A model generated the notes under the pieces. The model worked only from the letters and a program-made list of their open reading frames with translations. It did no database searches and was not told the DNA's origin. Both the position numbers and the translations under genes were made by a program. From positions 1 through 5,105 of the forward strand of contig JAFMSC010000338.1 of NCBI GenBank assembly GCA_017353825.1: 5,105 nucleotides of DNA, in the 5' to 3' direction. This DNA comes from Hyphomicrobiaceae bacterium (GTDB taxonomy: Bacteria; Pseudomonadota; Alphaproteobacteria; Rhizobiales; Hyphomicrobiaceae). Positions within the stretch are counted from its first letter, which is position 1. The number at the start of each line of letters is the position of its first letter. Shown in pieces: positions 1 to 4,748 of the stretch.

Positions 1-95
1 CGGCACCCCCCGCCCCCGCAGCCCCCCCGCCGGGGCCCCTCAGACGCCACCGCCGCGCCTTCCGCGTGCTCGACGGCGGCCGCAAGGAGGACTGA
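1..95 (+). CDS. Possible 3' end of an unidentified gene, Pro/Ala-rich tail (partial)
   Basis: One forward frame is open from the window edge to a TGA at 93-95. It reads as a Pro/Ala-rich stretch followed by a basic, then charged tail ending in LDGGRKED. About 27 of its 30 third codon positions are G or C, which fits coding in this genome. However, another forward frame is also open here, and a proline-rich tail is weak evidence. The 5' part lies outside the window and no domain is visible, so no function can be given. The following 250 bases show no further coding, which suits a gene end at this point. Confidence 0.35.
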   Translation, partial: APPAPAAPPPGPLRRHRRAFRVLDGGRKED

Positions 96-137
96 ATTAG
101 GACCGAATGCGGCGCTAGAGTGCGCTTCAGATGCAGG

Positions 138-158
138 ATGCCGCCGGGAGGGCGGCAT
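138..158. terminator. Perfect 8-bp inverted repeat, possible terminator
   Basis: ATGCCGCC (138-145) and GGCGGCAT (151-158) are exact reverse complements separated by a five-base loop. They lie 43 bases after the TGA at 93-95. No T-run follows on either strand, so intrinsic termination is not proven. It could equally be an mRNA-end stabilising hairpin or a protein site. It lies in the 254-bp spacer before the peptidase gene, which otherwise shows only the AT-rich patch at 207-233. Confidence 0.4.
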
Positions 159-205
159 GCCGCGCGTCCGAGCGACGGGGATCCCAAATGCGGACACGGA
201 TTAGG

Positions 206-233
206 GCTTAATTAAGTCAGGCGGGGTCATAAT
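206..233 (+). promoter_or_regulatory. AT-rich palindrome and weak promoter-like elements upstream of the peptidase gene
   Basis: CTTAATTAAG (207-216) is a perfect 10-bp palindrome in a sequence otherwise very poor in A and T. CATAAT (228-233) is one base from the sigma-70 -10 consensus, but no good -35 element lies 16-18 bases before it. A start just after 240 would give a leader of about 110 bases before the GTG at 350. The palindrome could be an operator. This rests only on base composition and resemblance to consensus. Confidence 0.25.
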
Positions 234-339
234 GGGGCACTTCAAGCGAAAACGTGTCCTCGTCGTTCGGCTGATCTGTGCCGCAGCGCCGGGAGGGTCC
301 CGCCGGCGCCTGCACGGCGGTGTTGAGGGTGAATGCGGT

Positions 340-352
340 GGAGTTCAAGGTG
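340..352 (+). promoter_or_regulatory. Ribosome binding site and GTG start of the BTLCP gene
   Basis: GGAG (340-343) lies six bases before GTG (350-352). This favours the GTG start over in-frame GTG codons at 278, 320, 329 and 338, none of which leads straight into a signal peptide. Confidence 0.6.
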
Positions 353-976
353 GCCATCAGATCGAGTGCACTTGTTGTTGCGTCCATGGTGCTTGCGAGC
401 ACCGATCCGGCTTTCACTGAGCCCGCCGCGGCGCCCATCCCGATGCGGGTCTTCGGCCCGGCCCAGCCGCCCTACGGTTTCATCGCCTTCTGCGAGCGCA
501 TGCCGCGGGAGTGCATGCAGGGGCCGCAGGAGGAACAGCGCTTCGATCTGACCGCCGAGCGGCGCACGCAGCTCGAAATCGTGAATACGGCTGTTAACCA
601 CGAGATCCAGCCCGTAACCGACATGGATCTCTACGGGGTGGCCGACTTCTGGACCATCCCCAAGCGCCAGGGCGACTGCGAGGACTACGTGCTGCTTAAG
701 CGCAGTCGGCTGATGGAGATGGGCTGGCCGGCGAGCGCGCTCCTGATCACCGTGGTGCGCGACGAGCGGGGCGACGGCCACGCGGTGCTGACGGCGCGCA
801 CGCAGCAGGGTGATTTCATCCTCGACAACAAGACCGACGAGATCAAGCCCTGGTACCACGTACCCTACCGGTTCGTCATGCGTCAGTCCTACCTCAATCC
901 GCGCGTCTGGCTGTCGCTCGACCCCAAGGAGCGCCACCAGTCCATGCCGCTGGCCGGCGTGAAGTCCGGGCCGTGA
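350..976 (+). CDS. Exported transglutaminase-like cysteine peptidase (BTLCP family)
   Basis: This is a 208-residue protein of the bacterial transglutaminase-like cysteine peptidase family (DUF920), the fold of the periplasmic adhesin protease LapG. The catalytic triad is visible: Cys110 in QGDCEDY, His144 in DGHAVL and Asp159 in FILDN. Residues 1 to about 29 form a signal peptide (short basic start, hydrophobic ALVVASMVLAS, then small residues), so it should act in the periplasm. Cys48 and Cys55 (FCERMPREC) could form a disulfide. I chose the GTG at 350 because GGAG at 340-343 sits six bases upstream and the signal peptide then begins correctly. An upstream GTG at 278 would add 24 unlikely residues. 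No LapD-like receptor, LapA-like adhesin or type I secretion gene is present here, so the substrate is unknown. The family call is secure; the physiological role is not. Confidence 0.92.
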   Translation: MAIRSSALVVASMVLASTDPAFTEPAAAPIPMRVFGPAQPPYGFIAFCERMPRECMQGPQEEQRFDLTAERRTQLEIVNTAVNHEIQPVTDMDLYGVADFWTIPKRQGDCEDYVLLKRSRLMEMGWPASALLITVVRDERGDGHAVLTARTQQGDFILDNKTDEIKPWYHVPYRFVMRQSYLNPRVWLSLDPKERHQSMPLAGVKSGP

Positions 977-991
977 GGGTGTTGGCGGGAT

Positions 992-1042
992 TTGCGGCGC
1001 GGCCCGCAAGCTGGCGATCTGCGCGCCAAATGGCGGATTTGG
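992..1042. terminator. Two inverted repeats in the convergent spacer, possible two-way terminator
   Basis: The 75-bp gap between the convergent stops at 976 and 1052 holds two inverted repeats. TTGCGG (992-997) pairs with CCGCAA (1004-1009), and CCAAAT (1026-1031) pairs with ATTTGG (1037-1042) across a five-base loop. The second competes with GGCGG (1032-1036)/CCGCC (1044-1048). The position suits shared termination of both genes. Neither stem is followed by a clear T-run, so the mechanism is uncertain. Confidence 0.4.
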
Positions 1043-1051
1043 GCCGCCGGC

Positions 1052-1582
1052 CTAATCCCTCCTACGGCAGCTGCGTGCGTAGGCCTGCCAACGCTCGATG
1101 TAGGTGAGCACCCCGTCGCGCATGATGGCGAGGTCGCGCTCCGTCACCTGGCGAACGATCCTGCCAGGCGCTCCAACCACGACGGAGCGGGGCGGGAGCA
1201 CCTTCCCCTCGGGAATGACCGCACCCGCCCCCACCAGACACTCCTCGCCTATCACCGCTCCGTTCAGCACGATGGCGCCCATCCCGATGAGGCCGCCGCG
1301 GCCGATGCTGCAGCCGTGCAAGACCACCCTGTGGCCGATGGTGGCCTCGGCGCCAATGGTCAGCGGGAAGCCCGGATCGGTGTGCAGCACGCAGAGGTCC
1401 TGCACGTTGGCGCGTGCGCCGATCGTGATCGGCTCGTTGTCGCCGCGCGCCACGGTGCCGTACCAGACGCTGGCGTCCTCCTCGATCGTCACGCGGCCGG
1501 TGAGGACCGCGCTCTCGGCCACCCAGAAGCGACCGTTCGCCGGCACCGCCACCCGGTGGCCGTCGAAGTCATAGAGCGGCAT
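1052..1582 (-). CDS. Gamma-class carbonic anhydrase-like hexapeptide-repeat protein
   Basis: This 176-residue protein is built of hexapeptide repeats (left-handed beta-helix) across residues about 20-140, followed by a C-terminal helix. The three metal-binding histidines of gamma carbonic anhydrases are present: His67 in VLHTDP, and His84 and His89 in IGHRVVLHG. Arg46 and Asp48 (ARGD) and Gln61-Asp62 match the conserved active-site and trimer-contact positions. By family it should be a cytoplasmic trimer with metal sites between subunits. The short acidic loop used as proton shuttle in the Methanosarcina enzyme Cam is not apparent. The protein is thus closer to the YrdA/PaaY/CaiE group, some of which have no shown carbonic anhydrase activity. 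It starts 36 bases after the DUF3126 stop, on the same strand, with only a weak ribosome site (GGGGTAGG-like). It is probably the last gene of the cysE transcript. Family is certain; enzymatic activity is inferred. Confidence 0.93.
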   Translation of the reverse strand: MPLYDFDGHRVAVPANGRFWVAESAVLTGRVTIEEDASVWYGTVARGDNEPITIGARANVQDLCVLHTDPGFPLTIGAEATIGHRVVLHGCSIGRGGLIGMGAIVLNGAVIGEECLVGAGAVIPEGKVLPPRSVVVGAPGRIVRQVTERDLAIMRDGVLTYIERWQAYARSCRRRD

Positions 1583-1618
1583 CAGCGCCTACCCCAGTCG
1601 CCGTTGGCGCCGGCCTCT

Positions 1619-1834
1619 TCACGCGTCCTCCAGGTCCATTTCCAGGATGGCCATCTGGAACTGGTAGCACAGCTCCCCGTCTTCCTCCTCACGGGTGATC
1701 GTGCCGATGAACTCGTCCCCGACGTACACCTCGGCCGAGTCCTTGATCTTGGGACGTGCCCGCACCGACAGGGTCTTGGCGCCAAACACCTTGCGCAGAT
1801 AGGTCTGCACCTTCACGATTTCTCGCGGTTCCAC
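1619..1834 (-). CDS. DUF3126 family small protein
   Basis: This 71-residue acidic protein matches what I know of the DUF3126 family, small alphaproteobacterial proteins of about this length usually found downstream of cysE. Its function is unknown. The order is a helical start (EIVKVQTYLRKVFG, residues 5-18), a probable beta-sheet with basic residues (22-30), EVYVGDEFIGTITREEEDGE (35-54) and a C-terminal strand (YQFQMAILEMDL). There is no signal peptide or membrane segment, so it is cytoplasmic. The start is a GTG, supported by AGGAG (complement of 1842-1846) seven bases upstream. The gene lies 39 bases after cysE on the same strand and 36 bases before the carbonic anhydrase-like gene. Co-transcription with cysE suggests, but does not show, a link to sulfur assimilation. 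Confidence 0.88.
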   Translation of the reverse strand: MEPREIVKVQTYLRKVFGAKTLSVRARPKIKDSAEVYVGDEFIGTITREEEDGELCYQFQMAILEMDLEDA

Positions 1835-1846
1835 TGGCTATCTCCT
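1835..1846 (-). promoter_or_regulatory. Ribosome binding site deciding the GTG start of the DUF3126 gene
   Basis: On the minus strand AGGAG (1846-1842) is followed by seven bases and then GTG at 1834. There is no ATG at a matching position, so this site fixes the start. It merges with the last of three 10-bp tandem repeats, each of which carries a CAGG core. Confidence 0.7.
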
Positions 1847-1873
1847 GACTGCCCCTGACTACCCCTGGCTGCC
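1844..1873. repeat. Three tandem 10-bp repeats filling the cysE-DUF3126 gap
   Basis: On the + strand the units are CCTGACTGCC (1844-1853), CCTGACTACC (1854-1863) and CCTGGCTGCC (1864-1873). They run exactly from the DUF3126 ribosome site to the base before the cysE stop codon. In the mRNA sense each unit ends in CAGG, so the copy nearest the gene supplies part of the AGGAG ribosome site. The array probably arose by slippage of the ribosome-site region. Confidence 0.7.
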
Positions 1874-2710
1874 CTAGCAGCAGCCGCAGTCGTCGGGGGC
1901 GAAGCGTTGGTCCATGGTGCGGGCCGGTTCCGGGCAGCGGGCCGGGCCGATCTCCTTGGCGGGCACGCCCGCAACCGTGGTGCGCGGCGGCACCTCCTTG
2001 AGGACGACGCTGCCCGCACCCACGACCGAGCAGTCGCCGACTTTGATGTTGCCCAATACCTTCGCGCCAACGCTTAACAGAACGTTGGCGCCGATCTTGG
2101 GATGGCGGTCGCCGGTCTCCTTGCCGGTGCCACCCAGCGTAACGTTCTGGAGGATCGAGCAGCTGTCGCCGACCACCGCCGTCTCGCCGATGACGATGCC
2201 GGTGCCATGGTCCAGCATGATGCCGATACCGATGCGGGCAGCCGGATTGATGTCGACGGCGAAGATGCGCGAGCTCTGGCTCTGGAGGTAAAGGGCGAAG
2301 TCCCGCCGGCCCCGCTTCAAGAGCTCGTGCGCAAAGCGATGGGTGACCAGCGCGTGGAAGCCCTTGAAATAGAGCAGCGGTTCGATGTAGCGGCTGCACG
2401 CCGGATCGCGATCGTACACGGCAGCCAGATCGGCACGAAAGGCGCGGCCGAGCTCGGGATGCTCGGCGAGCACCTGGCCAAAGGTCTCCGCGATCAGCCC
2501 CGCATCCACGTCGGAGTGGTCGAGCCGCTGCGCCAAGCGGTGGCACACGGCATCCTCCAGCCGGTCCTTGCTCAGGATCGTGGCATAGAGGAAGCCCGCC
2601 AGCGCCGGCTCAGCGCGCACGGCCTCCTCGGCCTCGCGCCGCACCTCGGTCCAGATGGGATCGACCGTGGCAACGGGGGAGATGTGGGCAGTCTGGAGCG
2701 AACGAGCCAT
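1874..2710 (-). CDS. cysE: Serine O-acetyltransferase
   Basis: CysE transfers the acetyl group of acetyl-CoA to L-serine, giving O-acetylserine, the direct precursor of cysteine, in the cytoplasm. The 278-residue protein has the N-terminal helical serine acetyltransferase domain (about 15-145) and then the hexapeptide beta-helix (about 155-250). Active-site residues match the E. coli enzyme: Asp102 in RDPAC, Asp153 in AVDINP, Asp167-His168 in MLDHGTG and His203 in GDRHPKI. The SILQNVTLGGTGK segment (185-197) is also typical. I chose the ATG at 2710 because GGAG lies six bases upstream; an extension to 2803 would be non-conserved. The C-terminus ends in DDCGCC, not in the isoleucine that lets CysE dock in the CysK active site. 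DUF3126 and the carbonic anhydrase-like gene follow on the same strand. The identity is secure. Confidence 0.97.
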   Translation of the reverse strand: MARSLQTAHISPVATVDPIWTEVRREAEEAVRAEPALAGFLYATILSKDRLEDAVCHRLAQRLDHSDVDAGLIAETFGQVLAEHPELGRAFRADLAAVYDRDPACSRYIEPLLYFKGFHALVTHRFAHELLKRGRRDFALYLQSQSSRIFAVDINPAARIGIGIMLDHGTGIVIGETAVVGDSCSILQNVTLGGTGKETGDRHPKIGANVLLSVGAKVLGNIKVGDCSVVGAGSVVLKEVPPRTTVAGVPAKEIGPARCPEPARTMDQRFAPDDCGCC

Positions 2711-2732
2711 AGCTGTCTCCAGGTTTCCGGGA

Positions 2733-2763
2733 TCAGGGTCCAGGGAGAGCGATCGAACCCTGA
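2733..2763 (-). promoter_or_regulatory. Inverted repeat in the cysE leader
   Basis: TCAGGGT (2733-2739) and ACCCTGA (2757-2763) are perfect 7-bp reverse complements 17 bases apart. If transcription starts near 2768, this would form a hairpin at the very 5' end of the cysE mRNA, ending just before the ribosome site. It could protect the RNA, attenuate, or be a DNA operator. The sequence shows only the symmetry. Confidence 0.35.
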
Positions 2764-2774
2764 GGCGCATCTTG

Positions 2775-2803
2775 CAGGTAGATTGGCGCGTGGACCAAGT
2801 CAA
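2775..2803 (-). promoter_or_regulatory. Candidate sigma-70 promoter of cysE
   Basis: Read on the minus strand, TTGACT (2803-2798) matches five of six bases of the -35 consensus TTGACA. After exactly 17 bases comes TACCTG (2780-2775), a weak -10. Alphaproteobacterial housekeeping promoters often keep a strong TTGAC with a poor -10, so this is plausible. It would give a leader of about 58 bases. The 12-bp direct repeats begin six bases upstream of the -35. Confidence 0.4.
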
Positions 2804-2808
2804 TGTCG

Positions 2809-2844
2809 GGGATTGGGTCAGGGATTAGGTCAGGGATTGGGGAC
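2809..2844. repeat. Three tandem 12-bp repeats upstream of cysE
   Basis: The units are GGGATTGGGTCA (2809-2820), GGGATTAGGTCA (2821-2832) and GGGATTGGGGAC (2833-2844). The first two differ by one base. They occupy the 196-bp space between the zeta-inhibitor stop and the cysE start, directly upstream of the candidate cysE -35. They may be slippage products or repeated binding sites for a regulator. No coding potential supports them as protein repeats. Confidence 0.75.
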
Positions 2845-2877
2845 CGGTGACGACGGGTGAGGTTTCCGCGCGCTTCG

Positions 2878-2909
2878 TAGGGGCCTTCAACCCCCTGTCT
2901 CGTCCCCTA
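2878..2909 (-). terminator. Weak inverted repeat at the end of the zeta-inhibitor gene
   Basis: TAGGGG (2878-2883) pairs with CCCCTA (2904-2909), which includes the stop codon; a shorter alternative is AGGGG/CCCCT (2879-2883 and 2892-2896). The position, right at the gene's 3' end, suits a terminator. The stem is short, the loop large and there is no T-run, so support is slight. Confidence 0.25.
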
Positions 2910-3236
2910 GCCTTTGCGTTCGCCCTCGATCTGGGCCACCGCCTGGGCCAGGAAGTCGGCCATCGCGCGGCGCAGCTCGGCGTCCGAGACGGCCACACCC
3001 TTTGCATCGAAGTCCTTGCGAACCTTCTGGAAAACATCCTCGTCGCCCTTCATCGTCAGGTCCGCCTTGCGCAGCGCCTTCACGTACTCGTCCACGCCCG
3101 GACCGGTGATCGCGAGCTTGGCCGCTGCCCATGTGCCCAAGAGCCGGTTGCGGCGCTGCTTGGCCCTGAACTTGAGCTCCTGGTCGAGGGCAAATTTCTT
3201 CTCAAACGACTTCTCGCGCTCATCAAAGGTGGTCAT
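2907..3236 (-). CDS. F1-ATPase inhibitor, zeta-subunit family (DUF1476)
   Basis: This 109-residue, highly charged helical protein belongs to DUF1476, whose founding member is the zeta subunit of Paracoccus denitrificans F1Fo-ATP synthase. In Paracoccus the N-terminal segment inserts into F1 and blocks ATP hydrolysis while allowing synthesis. The corresponding region is present here: MTTFDEREKSFEKKFALDQE (1-20), followed by the conserved RAKQRRNRLLGTWAA (24-38). A helical C-terminal body covers about 48-105. There is no signal peptide or membrane segment, so it acts on the cytoplasmic F1 head. I chose the ATG at 3236 because GGAG lies seven bases upstream and the family's usual N-terminus begins there; the frame stays open to 3500 but is non-conserved. 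The gene is divergent from purC and 196 bases before cysE. Family is certain. How strongly it inhibits varies among alphaproteobacteria and cannot be read here. Confidence 0.95.
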   Translation of the reverse strand: MTTFDEREKSFEKKFALDQELKFRAKQRRNRLLGTWAAAKLAITGPGVDEYVKALRKADLTMKGDEDVFQKVRKDFDAKGVAVSDAELRRAMADFLAQAVAQIEGERKG

Positions 3237-3565
3237 GCAATTTCTCCGTGGGGGCGGTGTTCGCCAAGTGTTCCGGGGCTTCCTGGGGCTCAAGGTCCGT
3301 CCAGGTCCCGTGCACCTGGGCCTTGCCATAGCTCGATCAAGGGGCGGAAAGCAACGCATGCCGATGCCGACCCCGGCCGGCACCAAGGCGACCGTCGCAA
3401 GGGGGCGCCTTGGCGTTGTTTCCGGCCGGGCGTTCGGGTAGTGTCCAGCCGGCCTGCGTTGCCGGTCAGGGCCTCGTTGTGCGCCGCAGCACCAGAACAC
3501 GACGCAACGTCAGGAAGCAATTTCCCTCTCTGCCCACCCACACCGTTCCACGAGGACAACAAGAA
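3237..3565. other. 329-bp divergent regulatory region between the zeta-inhibitor gene and purC
   Basis: No gene is supported here, though frames into both neighbours stay open. It must hold the promoters of both divergent genes, yet I see no convincing TTGAC-type -35 with a spaced -10 on either strand. A poor pair on the + strand is TTGTTT (3416-3421) and TAGTGT (3439-3444). The middle carries a nested inverted repeat (3372-3430). A second short hairpin, CCGGC (3449-3453) with GCCGG (3461-3465), follows it. GACG/CGTC around 3501-3511 is a minor symmetry. The final 30 bases are richer in A and C and contain the purC ribosome site. Confidence 0.7.
3372..3430. promoter_or_regulatory. Nested inverted repeat upstream of purC, possible operator or leader structure
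   Basis: CCCGGCCGG (3372-3380) is the exact reverse complement of CCGGCCGGG (3422-3430). Inside it CCAAGGCG (3383-3390) is the exact reverse complement of CGCCTTGG (3406-3413). The internal loop is two bases on one side and eight on the other; the terminal loop is 15. The element lies 136-194 bases before the purC ATG. It could be a structured leader or a DNA site controlling purC, the zeta gene, or both. Confidence 0.5.
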
Positions 3566-4342
3566 ATGAACAAGCGGCGTCGCGTGTATGAGGGCAAGGC
3601 GAAGGTGCTCTACGAGGGCCCGGAGCCTGGCACGCTCATCCAGCACTTCAAGGACGACGCGACCGCGTTCAACAACAAGAAGCACGCCCTCATCGAAGGC
3701 AAGGGCGTCCTCAACAACCGCATCTGCGAATACATCTTCCTGCGGCTCGGGGAGATCGGCGTGCCCACTCACTTCCTGCGCAGCCTCAACATGCGCGAGC
3801 AGCTGATCCGCGAGGTGGAGATCATCCCGCTGGAGGTGGTGGTGCGCAACGTCGCAGCCGGCTCGCTGGCGCAGCGCTTGGGGCTGGAGGAAGGCAAGCC
3901 GTTGCCGCGCCAGATCGTGGAGTTCTACTACAAGAACGACGAGCTGGGCGACCCGATGGTCACCGAGGAGCACATCACGGCCTTCGGCTGGGCCACACCG
4001 CAGGAGATCGACGAGATCTTAGCATTGGCGCTGCGCATCAACGACTTCCTGGTGGGCCTGTTCCTCGGCATCGGCATCAGGCTGGTGGACTTCAAGATCG
4101 AGTTTGGGCGCGAGTGGGACAACGAGCAGATGCGCATTGTGCTCGCTGACGAGATCAGCCCGGACTGCTGCCGGCTGTGGGACATCGCCACTTCCGACAA
4201 GCTCGACAAGGACCGGTTTCGCCGCGACATGGGCGGCGTGCTCGAAGCCTATCAAGAAGTGGCGCGGCGCCTCGGCGTGCTCGCAGGCAGCCCGCGCCCA
4301 AGGGGGAGCGGACCGGTGCTGGTCAGCTCTAAGCCGAATTGA
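3566..4342 (+). CDS. purC: Phosphoribosylaminoimidazole-succinocarboxamide synthase (SAICAR synthetase)
   Basis: PurC joins CAIR and aspartate with ATP to give SAICAR, a cytoplasmic step of de novo purine synthesis. The 258-residue protein carries both family signatures: IIPLEVVVRNVAAGS (86-100) and LVDFKIEFG (173-181). The N-terminal nucleotide-binding YEGKAKVLYEG (8-18), the ADEISPD segment (194-200) and DKLDKDRFR (211-219) are also typical. The length is normal; the C-terminal GSGPVLV segment looks like that of other alphaproteobacterial PurC proteins. I chose the ATG at 3566 because GAGGA (3552-3556) lies nine bases upstream and the family N-terminus starts there. An in-frame extension to 3410 is non-conserved. 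purS follows 160 bases later on the same strand. No damage or unusual residue is seen. Confidence 0.98.
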   Translation: MNKRRRVYEGKAKVLYEGPEPGTLIQHFKDDATAFNNKKHALIEGKGVLNNRICEYIFLRLGEIGVPTHFLRSLNMREQLIREVEIIPLEVVVRNVAAGSLAQRLGLEEGKPLPRQIVEFYYKNDELGDPMVTEEHITAFGWATPQEIDEILALALRINDFLVGLFLGIGIRLVDFKIEFGREWDNEQMRIVLADEISPDCCRLWDIATSDKLDKDRFRRDMGGVLEAYQEVARRLGVLAGSPRPRGSGPVLVSSKPN

Positions 4343-4394
4343 GGGTGGTCAGCTACCCGCCATACCGAAGGCCGAGCCCCGCAGGAGCGAGGCT

Positions 4395-4439
4395 ATCCCG
4401 GACCCCGCGAGGCGCCTGGAACCTCGTTAAGGTCGGGAT
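4395..4439 (+). promoter_or_regulatory. First hairpin in the purC-purS spacer
   Basis: ATCCCG plus ACC (4395-4404, with one bulged G) pairs with GGTCGGGAT (4431-4439). Inside, CGAGG (4408-4412) pairs with CCTCG (4422-4426) around a nine-base loop. It starts 52 bases after the purC stop and abuts a second hairpin at 4440. There is no T-run, so it looks more like an RNA-processing or stability element, or an intergenic palindromic repeat, than a plain terminator. Confidence 0.5.
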
Positions 4440-4478
4440 CGGACCGCCGCTCGCCTTCCGCCGGCGTCGGTCGGTCCG
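4440..4478 (+). promoter_or_regulatory. Second hairpin, just upstream of purS
   Basis: CGGACCG (4440-4446) pairs exactly with CGGTCCG (4472-4478). The stem continues with CCG (4447-4449)/CGG (4468-4470) past one bulged T and with CGCC (4452-4455)/GGCG (4463-4466), closing on a seven-base loop. It ends 24 bases before the purS ATG, just before the ribosome site. No T-run follows. It may set the purC:purS ratio by blocking RNA decay or slowing transcription. Confidence 0.55.
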
Positions 4479-4502
4479 CGAAGCGGGGCGGGAAGGGATC
4501 GA

Positions 4503-4748
4503 ATGGTGAGGGCCAACATCAAGATCACCCTGAAGGCAGGGGTGCTGGACCCGCAAGGCAAGGCCATTGAGCACGCCCTCAAGAGCCTGGGCTTTAAGGG
4601 CGTCAACGAGGTACGCCAGGGCAAGTACATCGAGGTCGAGCTGGCCGAGAGCGACGAGTCGCTGGCGCGCGAGCAGGTGGACAGGATCTGCCGCGAGCTC
4701 CTCGCCAATGCCGTGATCGAGAAGTACGCTTACGAGATTGTGGGGTGA
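4503..4748 (+). CDS. purS: Phosphoribosylformylglycinamidine synthase subunit PurS
   Basis: PurS is the small structural subunit that, with PurQ (glutaminase) and PurL, forms the FGAM synthase converting FGAR to FGAM in purine synthesis. In these complexes a PurS dimer bridges PurL and PurQ and helps ammonia transfer. The 81-residue length is normal. Family hallmarks are the N-terminal strand ANIKITLKAGVLDPQGKAIE (4-23), the ALKSLGFKGVNEVRQGKYIE region (25-44) and the C-terminal NAVIEKYAYEIV (69-80). The ATG at 4503 has a purine-rich ribosome site (GGAAGGGA, 4491-4498) close upstream. purC precedes it by 160 structured bases. Its TGA overlaps by one base the ATG of an exported protein. purQ is not the immediate neighbour, at least within this window. 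Confidence 0.97.
   Translation: MVRANIKITLKAGVLDPQGKAIEHALKSLGFKGVNEVRQGKYIEVELAESDESLAREQVDRICRELLANAVIEKYAYEIVG

Noticed and set aside
242..1009. 255-codon minus-strand frame opposite the BTLCP gene
   Set aside because: The + strand product has an intact family triad and signal peptide, whereas this frame yields a His/Arg-rich product typical of antisense frames.
992..1858. Long + strand open frame antisense to the carbonic-anhydrase-like and DUF3126 genes
   Set aside because: It runs through two clearly conserved minus-strand genes and gives no recognisable protein. Such mirror frames are common in GC-rich genomes.
2711..2803. Extension of cysE to an upstream ATG at 2803
   Set aside because: The extra 31 residues cover the candidate promoter and leader hairpin, and the ATG at 2710 has a well-spaced ribosome site.
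2102..2860. Long + strand open frame antisense to cysE
   Set aside because: It is a shadow of cysE, with no plausible product and a frame that crosses the repeats and the promoter region.
3416..3444. TTGTTT and TAGTGT as a purC promoter
   Set aside because: Each box matches only three of six consensus positions and overlaps the inverted repeat. It is too weak to list as a promoter.
3237..3500. Extension of the zeta-inhibitor frame to 3500
   Set aside because: The conserved DUF1476 N-terminus starts at 3236 after a good ribosome site; the extension is rich in Arg and Pro and not conserved.
3502..3510. ACGCAACGT resembling an E. coli PurR half-site upstream of purC
   Set aside because: The second half-site is absent and PurR of that type is known from gammaproteobacteria, so the match is probably chance.
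3410..3565. Extension of purC to 3410
   Set aside because: The known PurC N-terminus begins at 3566 with its own ribosome site, and the upstream residues look like translated non-coding DNA.
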